From assembly GCA_902776645.1 (NCBI GenBank), contig CACYQT010000003.1:24784-88783 (forward strand): DNA of 64,000 nucleotides, in the 5' to 3' direction. Made by a program: the position numbers and the translations under genes. Of this stretch, positions 41,686 through 50,210 are shown piece after piece. The notes under the pieces are model-generated. The model did not search any database. It saw only the letters and a program-made list of their open reading frames with translations, and was not told where the DNA came from. Source of the DNA: an uncultured bacterium (GTDB taxonomy: Bacteria > Verrucomicrobiota > Lentisphaeria > Oligosphaerales > Oligosphaeraceae). The first letter of the stretch is position 1; every line of letters starts with the position of its first letter.

Positions 41686-43983
41686 GTGACGAAACGTCTC
41701 TCCATTTTATTCCTCTGGCTCTGCGCGGCCATCACCGCCATCCACGCCCAAATCCTCAACAACCGTATCGCCGTCGCCAATTCACGGGCTTGCGGCTACG
41801 CCAAGCAGCCCGTCCTCGCCAACCATGGCACATCCACGGAGCTCATCATGAACGCGGATTTCGTAGGGGCGACTTCGGGCACGGGCCGCGCCACGTGGGA
41901 CTTTGCCTTCCGCACGAGTCTTGTCCACTGCGCAGGCATCCGCCTCCGCATTCTCATCCAGAATCCGCAGCTATCCGCCCCCTTCGACATCTATCTGAAA
42001 TTCGCGTCCACATGGTATGCGGCCCATTTCACGCCAACGCAGAACAACGCATGGGAGACCATCTTCATCCCGAAGACGAAATTCCGTCCGGAAGGGAATC
42101 CGGAATCATGGGCCCAATGCTCCATGCTCCGCATCGCCGCCAATCGAAAAGGCACCGGCCCGCTTTCCATCCATCTGGCCGAACTGGAATGCGTCCGTCC
42201 GAACGCCAGTTTCGCCATTCTCCGCAGCGGGACGACTGCCGCCGAGATCAAGGAATCCTACCGCCACGCGGAAACGCTTGGGGACGCCCTCGCCTCCTAC
42301 GGCCTCCATCCAGCCGTCATCGAAGACGCCGACTGCCAGACCATCCATCTGAAACCATACGCCTTCGCCTTCGTCCCGTTCATCAAGGATGGCTCGCCGT
42401 CGCAGCAGACGGCCGTCGCCAATCTCATCAAACGCGGCTCGAAGGTCGGCGTGTTCCATTCCCTTCCGGCCATCGTCGCCGCGCATCTGAAAGTGCCGAA
42501 TTCCACCTACATACAGGTGAAAGACCTGCCGGTTCCGCTGGCGGGCGTCGTGCCGTATGCAGACAAACTGCCCGGCGTCAACGCGTTCCGCCAGCCGTCC
42601 ACCTCCTTCATCGGCGTGACGACAGGTCTCCAGCAGCTCAATGTCACCGCCCTGTGGTACGATGCCAACGGGAAGGCGACCACATGGCCCGCCTTCATCC
42701 AGACGGACAAAGGCTTCTGGATGACGCACGTCTTCCTCAACGTCGATCCGGCCAACGCCGTTCCGCTGCTCGTCGAGCAGACGTCGAAATTCCTGCCGGA
42801 CATCAAACGGATCGCCGCCACGACATGCTTTGATGAAGCCAACGTGGTCTATCAGGACGCGCCCAAGCATGTGCAGCCGCAGATCGCCGCGTCGCTGGAG
42901 GCGGCCCGCCGTCTCCTCCAATCCGGCCAATACAACACATCCATCCAATTCTCGCGCAGATGCAAGCAACTGTCGTTCGCCCAGCCGCAACAGCAGGTCG
43001 CCGCGCCGTCCAACGAATTCCGAGCCGCCTGGTGCCGTTCGCTGTCCGGCCTGCCCGGCCAGAGCTGGAACACCGTCATCCCGCTGCTGAGACAGAACCG
43101 CTTCACCGCCGTCTTCCCCTTCACGGCCTCCCCCTACGCGGCCAATTTCTCCACAAGCCTCCTCCCGCGGCAGCCGTTCCAGCCCGCTTTCGAAGAATGC
43201 GTCGCGGCTGCGCAAAAGCATGGCGTCCAAGTCCATGCATGGATCAACTGCCTGCACGCCATGGAGGCGCCGGACAATTTCAAAATCGCCATGAAGAAGG
43301 CCGGCCGCCTGCAAATCGACGTTGCCGGCAATACCATCGACTGGCTCTGCCCGTCCAATCCGCAAAACCGCTCGCAGGTCGTCAATGTTGTACGAACCAT
43401 CGCGCAGTCCTTCCCTGTCGACGGCATCCATCTGGATCTGATCCGCTTCAATTCCAGCCAGACCTGTTTCTGCCCCACATGCCGTTCATATTTCGAAAAC
43501 CACATCCAGCATAAGCTCGCCCACTGGCCGACCGACGTCCTGAGCGCAGGGCCGCTCCGCGACGAATGGCTCGCCTTCCGCCAATCGGTCATTTCGTCGC
43601 TCGTCGCCGAATGCGCACAGGCCGTCAAGGCCGCCCGCCCCGCCGCGAAAGTCTCCGTCGCCGTCTTCCCCGACCTCGACATCGCCCGCAAGACCGTCGC
43701 CCAGAACTGGACGGACTGGTTCAGGCCGAACGGCGTCGATTTCATCTGCCCCATGAACTACAAGTCCACGACGCTTCTTTTCGAAGCCGACCTGAAACGC
43801 CAGATCGGCCAGCTGGGCACGCCGAAACGGATCCTCCCTGGCATCGGCGTCTCCTCCGAACGCCTCCCGCTGGACGAAGTCCGCCGACAGATCAACGCCA
43901 CCCGCGCCAACGCCATGCCAGGCTTCATCCTCTTCCAGCTCGGGCCGCGCGAAGCCACCGACATCCTCCCCGCACTGAAATAG
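41686..43983 (+). CDS. Exported GHL10-like glycoside hydrolase family protein
   Basis: This 765-residue protein starts with GTG behind AGGA and has a signal peptide (LSILFLWLCAAITAIHA). Residues 25-160 form a beta-rich binding domain, and 180-400 a domain resembling ThuA/GATase-like folds. The last 330 residues match the GHL10 (DUF187) TIM barrel: FRAAWCRSLSGLPG, VQVHAWINCLHA, DGIHLDLIRFNS, CFCPTCRSYF, VAVFPDL and GVDFICPMNYKS. GHL10 proteins are presumed glycosidases with little tested activity. It is exported and stands alone. Confidence 0.83.
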   Translation: MTKRLSILFLWLCAAITAIHAQILNNRIAVANSRACGYAKQPVLANHGTSTELIMNADFVGATSGTGRATWDFAFRTSLVHCAGIRLRILIQNPQLSAPFDIYLKFASTWYAAHFTPTQNNAWETIFIPKTKFRPEGNPESWAQCSMLRIAANRKGTGPLSIHLAELECVRPNASFAILRSGTTAAEIKESYRHAETLGDALASYGLHPAVIEDADCQTIHLKPYAFAFVPFIKDGSPSQQTAVANLIKRGSKVGVFHSLPAIVAAHLKVPNSTYIQVKDLPVPLAGVVPYADKLPGVNAFRQPSTSFIGVTTGLQQLNVTALWYDANGKATTWPAFIQTDKGFWMTHVFLNVDPANAVPLLVEQTSKFLPDIKRIAATTCFDEANVVYQDAPKHVQPQIAASLEAARRLLQSGQYNTSIQFSRRCKQLSFAQPQQQVAAPSNEFRAAWCRSLSGLPGQSWNTVIPLLRQNRFTAVFPFTASPYAANFSTSLLPRQPFQPAFEECVAAAQKHGVQVHAWINCLHAMEAPDNFKIAMKKAGRLQIDVAGNTIDWLCPSNPQNRSQVVNVVRTIAQSFPVDGIHLDLIRFNSSQTCFCPTCRSYFENHIQHKLAHWPTDVLSAGPLRDEWLAFRQSVISSLVAECAQAVKAARPAAKVSVAVFPDLDIARKTVAQNWTDWFRPNGVDFICPMNYKSTTLLFEADLKRQIGQLGTPKRILPGIGVSSERLPLDEVRRQINATRANAMPGFILFQLGPREATDILPALK

Positions 43984-44075
43984 TTTTTGGAATTTCTGGA
44001 TGTTCTGGATGTTATGGAAGATTCTAACTAATCCAGCATTCCCAATAATTGTTAATTGTTAATTGTTAATTGAAA
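43983..44075. repeat. TTCTGGATG nonamers and AATTGTT heptamers
   Basis: TTCTGGATG-like words (43983-44030) follow the TAG stop of the GHL10-like gene. AATTGTT words (44047-44072) lie directly before the yfcE start. Confidence 0.8.
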
Positions 44076-44077
44076 TC

Positions 44078-44611
44078 ATGCGCTTTCTCATCATCTCAGA
44101 CATCCACGGCGCCACCGACGCCTTCCAGCTCGCCATCGACGCCTTCCAACGCGAACACGCGGATTATTTCGTCCTCTGCGGCGACTACCTCTACCACGGC
44201 CCCCGTAACATGCTGCCCATCGGCTACGATCCCGCCGATCTCGCGCCGTTGCTCAACACGCAGAAAGAAAAGATTCTCGCCGTCCGCGGCAACTGCGACG
44301 CGGAAGTCGACCAGATGCTCCTTGAATTCCCCATGATGAGCGACTACACGACGATTTTCCACGCCGGCCGACGCTGCCTTGTCACCCACGGGCATCTTCC
44401 GCTGCCGCCGTTGTCGGCTGGTGACATCGTCATCTCCGGCCACACGCATGTTCCTCTACTGGAAGAACATGACGGCATCATCCGCGTCAATCCGGGCTCC
44501 ACGACCATTCCGAAATCCCTCTCCAAGCCCGGCTACGCCGTCATGGACGACACGTCCATCACCCTCAAGACGCTCCGCGAAGGCGACATCGTCAAATCCA
44601 GAAAACTATAA
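44078..44611 (+). CDS. yfcE: YfcE-family metallophosphoesterase
   Basis: This 177-residue calcineurin-like phosphoesterase has the full metal motif set: FLIISDIHG, CGDYLYHG, AVRGNCD, VTHGH and ISGHTHVP. YfcE hydrolyses phosphodiesters in vitro; the natural substrate is not known. I chose the ATG at 44078; the open frame begins within a tandem repeat that contributes five spurious codons upstream. No ribosome site is visible because the repeat occupies that position. Confidence 0.92.
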   Translation: MRFLIISDIHGATDAFQLAIDAFQREHADYFVLCGDYLYHGPRNMLPIGYDPADLAPLLNTQKEKILAVRGNCDAEVDQMLLEFPMMSDYTTIFHAGRRCLVTHGHLPLPPLSAGDIVISGHTHVPLLEEHDGIIRVNPGSTTIPKSLSKPGYAVMDDTSITLKTLREGDIVKSRKL

Positions 44612-44629
44612 CGGCGATGGCCCTGCGGC

Positions 44630-44893
44630 AGGAGGCGGTAGCTGGGGCCGGAGGCCCCATGCAGGGGGGCATGAGACGTGAGGCATGAGACGTGAAGAGA
44701 CGAAAGACGAAAAGACAAAGAAACAAGGCTTAGCGGGCCATGCTACCGCGCGTCTCCCGTCTCCCGTCTCCCGTCTCATGTCTTGCAGCTCACGTCTCGC
44801 GCCTCATGTCTCACGCCCAGCCCCAGCCAGGGTCCAGCGGGCCATGCTACCCCATGCCGCGTCTCGCGTCTCATGTCTTGCAGCTCACGCCTT
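44630..44893. repeat. Nested GTCTC arrays with about 100-bp duplication
   Basis: The 313-base gap holds a palindrome GGGGCC-GGA-GGCCCC (44644-44658), GAGACGTGA words (44671-44700), then AGCGGGCCATGCTACC followed by four CGTCTCC words. A second, shorter copy starts at 44836 with AGCGGGCCATGCTACC and again contains CGTCTCATGTCTTGCAGCTC. The gap has no gene. Confidence 0.85.
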
Positions 44894-44924
44894 CTATCTT
44901 ATAGTAGAGCAAACACAGAGGAAA

Positions 44925-45929
44925 TCATTCTTTTCGTTGTTCAATACGCCTGATGCTTTCAAGGGCTCTTTCCCGCACCCATTTGTCATCATCAGAACTG
45001 GCTATATTCCGTAATACATCAAGGCAGCTTCTGTCACCTATTTCTCCCAAGACAACTATGGCCGCTATATAACTGCGTTCGCGCCTTGCAATGCATTCAT
45101 TTACAAGCAAGGCACGTGATTCACTGGTGCGATAACGTTCAAGGACCGCAATTGCTTCTGATCGCACTAAGGGATCTTTCTCGACGGTTAAAATCTTAAC
45201 AATTGACTTGAATGAATCCCCAGAGATTTTAGTTCCCAAAATTCGGATGATTTGTGTTTTAGTTGCATTGTCCGATTGCATATAAAGTGCCGTTAAAAAC
45301 GTTAATTCTTTTTCTGGCAAAGGCACTTTCGAATATTGAATCTTCATCAGCGCTCGGAGTTGCAGCGCTTTGTCTCCACCCTCCGCAAACAATGCCTTTA
45401 AATCCTCCTCAGACGGTATTTGTGCCACATCAACAATCTGAATATCCAAGGGAGCCGAAATGAGACGACCGCTCCATTTCTTATCAGGTTCTTTCATGTC
45501 GCGAATTTCTATTTCAGCACTAAAGACAACCTGATAGTTTCCAGCCATCGTTAACGCATGCGGTTTGGCATTATCGCGCAAATCAGCATAGATTTTAGTG
45601 AGTTCAGCATTTCTCAACAGCTTCCCGTTTGCCGTCACAGCCATCCATTCACGTAAAGGAGCATATTTGCCACAATCGGATTGACGTTGCAGCTTCACTC
45701 CTTTCGGATTGACGACCGAAAAATGGCCATCGTGTTTTAATGACATAACTTCCTTGTATTCAAACATGTATGATGCATTTCGAGAACGTATGCATAAGGA
45801 CACTGGTACCTGTTCCCCAATTTCGTATGCTTTTTTAGGAGTACTAAGGACAAATTCAACTGGAGGCATCCCATCTGCCACGGCTAACAACGGCATCATC
45901 ATAAAAATAAAAACACTTGAAATTTTCAT
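44925..45929 (-). CDS. Exported HEAT-repeat protein
   Basis: This 334-residue protein has a signal peptide (MKISSVFIFMMMPLLAVADG). A beta-rich domain of about 150 residues follows (FVLSTPKKAYEIGEQVPVSLCI). The C-terminal part has HEAT-like helical repeats (VEKDPLVRSEAIAVLERYR, IGDRSCLDVLRNIASSDDDKWVRERALESI). It is AT-richer than most of the window, as are its four neighbours on this strand. It is the last gene of the cluster. Binding partner and role are unknown. Confidence 0.75.
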   Translation of the reverse strand: MKISSVFIFMMMPLLAVADGMPPVEFVLSTPKKAYEIGEQVPVSLCIRSRNASYMFEYKEVMSLKHDGHFSVVNPKGVKLQRQSDCGKYAPLREWMAVTANGKLLRNAELTKIYADLRDNAKPHALTMAGNYQVVFSAEIEIRDMKEPDKKWSGRLISAPLDIQIVDVAQIPSEEDLKALFAEGGDKALQLRALMKIQYSKVPLPEKELTFLTALYMQSDNATKTQIIRILGTKISGDSFKSIVKILTVEKDPLVRSEAIAVLERYRTSESRALLVNECIARRERSYIAAIVVLGEIGDRSCLDVLRNIASSDDDKWVRERALESIRRIEQRKE

Positions 45930-45942
45930 TATCTCAACATCC

Positions 45943-46107
45943 TTAAAACTTGTTTTTTGATTGTTTGCCGGGATTTGCCCAATCCTTTGTACTATCTCCA
46001 GTGCTGTTAATTGCGTTCATTTCACAAAAAACTTCTTCGTCATCACCATAAATGAACGGCGGCAACGACGCTTTCGGAAAGGTCTGCTATTGTTTCTTCT
46101 TCATCAT
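45943..46107 (-). pseudogene. Short reading frame with in-frame TAG, tail similar to the TSP3 protein
   Basis: After an AGGAAAAT ribosome site, the frame starts at ATG 46107 (MMKKKQ), meets TAG at 46087-46089, then continues for 47 codons to TAA at 45943. It ends STKDWANPGKQSKNKF, which resembles the end of the TSP3 protein two genes away (NQDWSKPGKNSGN). The TAG stands in a CAA-TAG-CAG context, so one C-to-T change of a CAG would explain it. It could also be noncoding; confidence is limited. Confidence 0.5.
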
Positions 46108-46131
46108 ATTTTCCTACATTGAATTTGGCCG

Positions 46132-46677
46132 TCATCTGTTTCCCGAAATAATGGTCAACAGCAACTCATGGCGCTCGTCCAACAGCAAACCATGCATGTC
46201 AGGAGAACCTAAAGCCGCCTTTAGGCAAATGCCCCTTGCCGCGAATTCCACCAATGGATCTTCATCCTCCGACAGTTTACCGGTCGCTGCCACGCCGTCG
46301 TCTTGATTGACTAGCAACAACTCACGCATAACTTCCAGACGCAAATAGGGATTGGCATCTTTCAGCATGTCCGGGCGAGGTTTCCACTGTCGTTCCATTT
46401 TTCTCGCCTCGCATTTTTCCAGGGCAATCCTGACAAACGCCTCGGGCATCTTGTCCAACTTGCCCTGCCGCAATGCTTTCAATTTTTCCAACAGACTGTT
46501 GTCCTTTTCTTTGTACTCTCCGACAATCCAGGCGGCGGCGGAAAGCAGAACAGGCTCTCGGCCATCCATGCATTTGGCAACGATGGTGCGTTCTTCCAGT
46601 GAAAGTGTGCCGCCATTCCGAATGCACAAGGCTATCCGTCGAAGGGCGGGGATCTGTTCTCCCGCCTCGCAGCTCAT
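46132..46677 (-). CDS. HEAT-like protein, 5' end probably frameshifted
   Basis: The frame gives 181 residues of helical repeats (ANPYLRLEVMRELLLVNQD, DEDPLVEFAARGICLKAAL) from an internal ATG at 46677. The same frame stays open upstream and encodes a signal-peptide-like stretch (LSFFIITISVGTLYLHA) that lacks a start codon. An ATG at 46742 would open that stretch if one T were added to a run of six T (46723-46728 on the plus strand, A6). So either a base was lost or the assembly has a homopolymer error. It resembles its two HEAT neighbours. Confidence 0.6.
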   Translation of the reverse strand: MSCEAGEQIPALRRIALCIRNGGTLSLEERTIVAKCMDGREPVLLSAAAWIVGEYKEKDNSLLEKLKALRQGKLDKMPEAFVRIALEKCEARKMERQWKPRPDMLKDANPYLRLEVMRELLLVNQDDGVAATGKLSEDEDPLVEFAARGICLKAALGSPDMHGLLLDERHELLLTIISGNR

Positions 46678-46770
46678 CGGCTTTGCATGCAGATACAGCG
46701 TTCCAACAGAAATAGTTATTATAAAAAATGATAATATTGCATAAAAAAGTTAAAGAGCATGTGCAAGAAG

Positions 46771-47670
46771 TTATTTGTGTTCATTCTTTTCCCTAAGTGC
46801 TTTTACTGCCTTTTCAACGGCAGCACGAACGTCGTAACCTGTGTTTCCTGCTGGTTTCCATTCTTCAGCCGCAAGTTGCATCATTTCGATGAAACCAGTG
46901 TCGCCCATGATGCCAAGTGCATTGGCTGCCAATGCGCGCAATTGATCTTTCTCATTGCGATCCTGGAGAACCTGCATCACAAATGGCGCCGCCTTGGGAT
47001 CATGAATCTCCGTTATCACATTCAGCGCCGTAAGACGGGAAAGATATGGGGCTTCCTTGCTATTTAATATTTTAACGACAAACTCAGTCGCGTCTTTTCC
47101 CAAAAGAGCAAGTTCTTTCATTACCACGTAAACACAACATTCCTCTTTCAGTAGCTGTGTCAAGACATCAGCCTTCTTGTTTCGGCTGAGCCCATGCAGC
47201 TTCAATTTGACATACTGAACTTGAAAAATGTACTTTGCAGAATGATGCACTTCATCATAAGAAGTGATGTTTTTCCTGATCAACGGGTCTTTTTCCAGTA
47301 ATTCCGCTGTCTTGCAATCGCCCAGTTCAGCCAGGATACTCAAAGCCTCTGAACGCACAACCAAAGGACGAGCATCTTCTTTGACTAACTGTCGCAAAAT
47401 GACGACTGCGTCAGAACCGAGACGCATTAATGCTTCCCGCGGCAGGAAACATGTCTGCGGATCTGTCAACAACGCAATAAGCGGGTCGATTATCTCCTGG
47501 TTCTTGCCTGTCACATTGTTTACATAGGCCATGTTTTGTTCCCTCTCATCATCTGTAAGAGTCTGCCACGGCTTGTTCACAAAAGGTTTCATTGCGTCGA
47601 TTCCCATGACAGCCATTGGCAAGCATACAAGTATCACGACTCTCAAAATTGGTATCCAAATGTTCTTCAT
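46771..47670 (-). CDS. Exported HEAT-repeat protein
   Basis: This 299-residue protein has a signal peptide (MKNIWIPILRVVILVCLPMAVMG) and HEAT-like repeats (VRSEALSILAELGDCKTAELLEKD, AAPFVMQVLQDRNEKDQLRALAANALGIMGD). It starts 12 bases after the TSP3 gene stop, behind GGAG, so the two are co-transcribed. Its likely role is a periplasmic scaffold for the products of this cluster. No enzyme motif is visible. Confidence 0.75.
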   Translation of the reverse strand: MKNIWIPILRVVILVCLPMAVMGIDAMKPFVNKPWQTLTDDEREQNMAYVNNVTGKNQEIIDPLIALLTDPQTCFLPREALMRLGSDAVVILRQLVKEDARPLVVRSEALSILAELGDCKTAELLEKDPLIRKNITSYDEVHHSAKYIFQVQYVKLKLHGLSRNKKADVLTQLLKEECCVYVVMKELALLGKDATEFVVKILNSKEAPYLSRLTALNVITEIHDPKAAPFVMQVLQDRNEKDQLRALAANALGIMGDTGFIEMMQLAAEEWKPAGNTGYDVRAAVEKAVKALREKNEHK

Positions 47671-47682
47671 GTCCTAACTCCT

Positions 47683-49196
47683 TCAGTTGCCACTGTTCTT
47701 ACCAGGTTTAGACCAATCTTGATTATTATGTGAATCATTGGTCCAGTTTGATTCTGCCGCAATTGACTCTTCTTCCAAGTCCTTTACTCCGTTATTATCT
47801 GTGTCCTGTTTCGTTTTGTCGAAACCATGATTATCCTCATAACTGTCCGACAACCAGTCACGATCTTGATCAATTGTTATGTCATAGTCTGGAATATTAT
47901 CGCCTGTTGTATCAGAAAAACCAGCATAAAACTGTTCTCTATGCTTCCTTTCATGACATACTGTCTGACCGAAACAATCAATACCAGCCTTACCTTTTGG
48001 ACCAGTTGGATTGTCGAAAGCAATCACACTGTCATAGATTATACACTTGTCAAGTTTTCCTTCTGTACCATCATAGTCATAATATCCAAAATTTGCACTT
48101 GCTCCTCCATATGCGAGATCTGCTGAACCAGTTATCTGTGTCCAATAGTAATACCAATTAGGCGTTATTCCGCTTCCAATTCCAGGATGGTTTCTTGCAT
48201 CGCGTGGAAAGAACACCTCGTATTTTTTAGTATCTCGGATACTATCCCTAAACCCCACCTTGGCTTCTTTCTCCCCGAAATCCGAATTGTAAATCGGAAG
48301 CCCCGTGATGGTGGCCGTACAGGCCAGTTTCCCATTGGCATTGACTGACACACCCGAATAGGTTGGCTGGGCGTTTCCAACCGGATCGACATTGAAGCCC
48401 ACAGCGCCCGTCAGATAATAGGCAGCTTCAGCCGGATTCACGGATGCCTCGAGATTGATGCTCAAGACACCAGTATTTTCTCCATTGAATGTAAATTCAT
48501 TCTGGCCAGTTCCGGAGGAACATGGTTCTTCCACGGGATCCCCGGACGGCGTCACGAGCTCGATCGTAAAAAAACCAGCTCTCATCACCACCGGGGCACG
48601 AGTGCGGGAATTCAACGGTACCGCCACAGGTTCGGAAAGCCTCGGCACGCCGTTCTCAAGGTAGCCGACCTGATAATAGCCCACCCCGCTGAACGTGATA
48701 TTGAACATTTGGGGTCCGTACAAGGTGTCGTGGTTGTCATTCCTGTTGTCTCTAGTCTCCTCCAACTCTTCCTTCCGGCATCCATACCTTTTATGACATC
48801 ATCCTCTGGCCCCAACGCATCCGGAGAAATTCCGGGATCGGGTTCAGGTTCAGGATCAGGTTCGGAATCAGGATCGGGTTCTGGCAATGCCTCTTCGCTG
48901 AAGATAGTAGCCATGGCCCCATTGCCAAAAACTTCGTCAGACACATGCCAATGGATATCATCGCCTAGAGGACGGACAATATAATATTCATTGTCAGGAA
49001 GCCCTGTGACTTCAAACTCCACGTCGTCAAGCCAAAATTCCAGGAATCCAGTGACAAGCTCGACCTCAGGCGACACATTGCAGCTCACCGTCGCTGTGAA
49101 CGTCGCACGAACCTCGCCGAAAAGCCCTTGCGCCATCAGAAGAATCATTGCGCACAGTGTTGGGATCGACAGAATACATGTTGATTTCTTCATCAT
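47683..49196 (-). pseudogene. Secreted TSP3-repeat protein with HExxH motif, frameshifted
   Basis: The 5' part (49196 to about 48795) encodes a signal peptide, a beta domain and an acidic proline linker (EPDPDSEPDPEPEPDP). The 3' part (frame from 48765 to 47683) continues in another frame. Adding one base to AAAA (plus-strand TTTT at 48791-48794) joins them. The C-terminal part has VCHERKHREQF, an HExxH-type zinc peptidase motif (47941-47955), then a calcium-binding TSP3-like stretch (DTTGDNIPDYD, DQDRDWLSDSYEDNHG, DTDNNGVKDLEEE). It ends DWSKPGKNSGN. I do not recognise a family for the whole protein. The break may be real or an assembly error. Confidence 0.65.
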
Positions 49197-49235
49197 TGTT
49201 TCTCCTTGTGTTGACTTTCTTTTACTGAACCACCG

Positions 49236-50165
49236 TTAGTCCCTGCCTGCATTGCCTTCCGTCCTTTTCTCTTCTTGCGCCTTCTTCGCCTCCTGTTCCT
49301 TCTGCCATTTGACCGCCTCCGCGACGACTTCCCGCCGTCTCTTCCTGTAATTCACGACGTCCGGCGAATTTTTGAACAAGCCATACCGAATCCATCGGAG
49401 GACAGCCTGGTCGCCCAGCGGGTACAGGACGTTCGGCGTGCATTTCCCCATGACGTCCTGCAGGAAAAACACACGCTGGCTGGAATCCGCCCCGTCGCAC
49501 AGCTCGAACCCGCGCGTCACGGCCATGTACATCCAGCATGGGTGGATGTCCGCCTTCGAAAGAAGACTGATGATGCCGCGCACCTCCTTGAGGCTATCTA
49601 CAGCGGCCAAATCCTTCATGAAAGGCGCGACCTGCCGTTCGGTCTGCATGGACGCCTCCCCCTCCGTCAAAACCTTGAAGAGCCTGGCCCGTTCGGGGCC
49701 AAGCTGCATCCGGGCGTTCTTCTCCGAAACTGCCTCCAGGTTCGACGAACAGTCAACGAACAGGCCGGACACGGCCACGCACGCCCCCCTGTGCTTGCAG
49801 ACACGCAGCCTGGCCTTGTCCATATCCTTTAGCATGAAGCGCACATAGACGCCTTTGTCAAGCTTGCCGAGCCACGCCGCATTGCGGAACGCGCCTTCTT
49901 CGTCAAAAAGGACGACCGATTGCTGGCGCGGATGGGCGGTGCCCTTCCAGTCATGGTCCTCCAGATAGAGGGCCAGCCGGGCGACAGGTTCGTATATGGC
50001 CAGGTCTATCTGCAGGTCGGGGCCGCCGTCGTCGAACGGATGCATCTCGCCGTGGTCATCCCACCATGAAGAGCGCCGGAATTTGCCGCCGGAGAGCGGA
50101 AACAGCTTTTCAAGCGTCTTCCATTCAGAGACTTCCGAAAGTCCTTTCTTGTACCGGCCATGCAT
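49236..50165 (-). CDS. Downstream piece of an interrupted gene, beta-rich protein
   Basis: This 309-residue frame has a beta-rich N-terminal part (SSWWDDHGEMHPFDDGG, LDKGVYVRFMLKDM) and a helical, charged C-terminus. Its start has no ribosome site. The same frame is open back to a single TGA (50211-50213), which is the stop of the upstream gene in the same frame. A CGA-to-TGA change would explain this; the uninterrupted protein would have about 860 residues. It may still be translated by reinitiation at the ATG at 50165. Confidence 0.6.
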   Translation of the reverse strand: MHGRYKKGLSEVSEWKTLEKLFPLSGGKFRRSSWWDDHGEMHPFDDGGPDLQIDLAIYEPVARLALYLEDHDWKGTAHPRQQSVVLFDEEGAFRNAAWLGKLDKGVYVRFMLKDMDKARLRVCKHRGACVAVSGLFVDCSSNLEAVSEKNARMQLGPERARLFKVLTEGEASMQTERQVAPFMKDLAAVDSLKEVRGIISLLSKADIHPCWMYMAVTRGFELCDGADSSQRVFFLQDVMGKCTPNVLYPLGDQAVLRWIRYGLFKNSPDVVNYRKRRREVVAEAVKWQKEQEAKKAQEEKRTEGNAGRD

Positions 50166-50210
50166 GAGCAGCGCGGACGGATCGTCCAGTTCGCGCTGTG
50201 AAGCAGGAAG

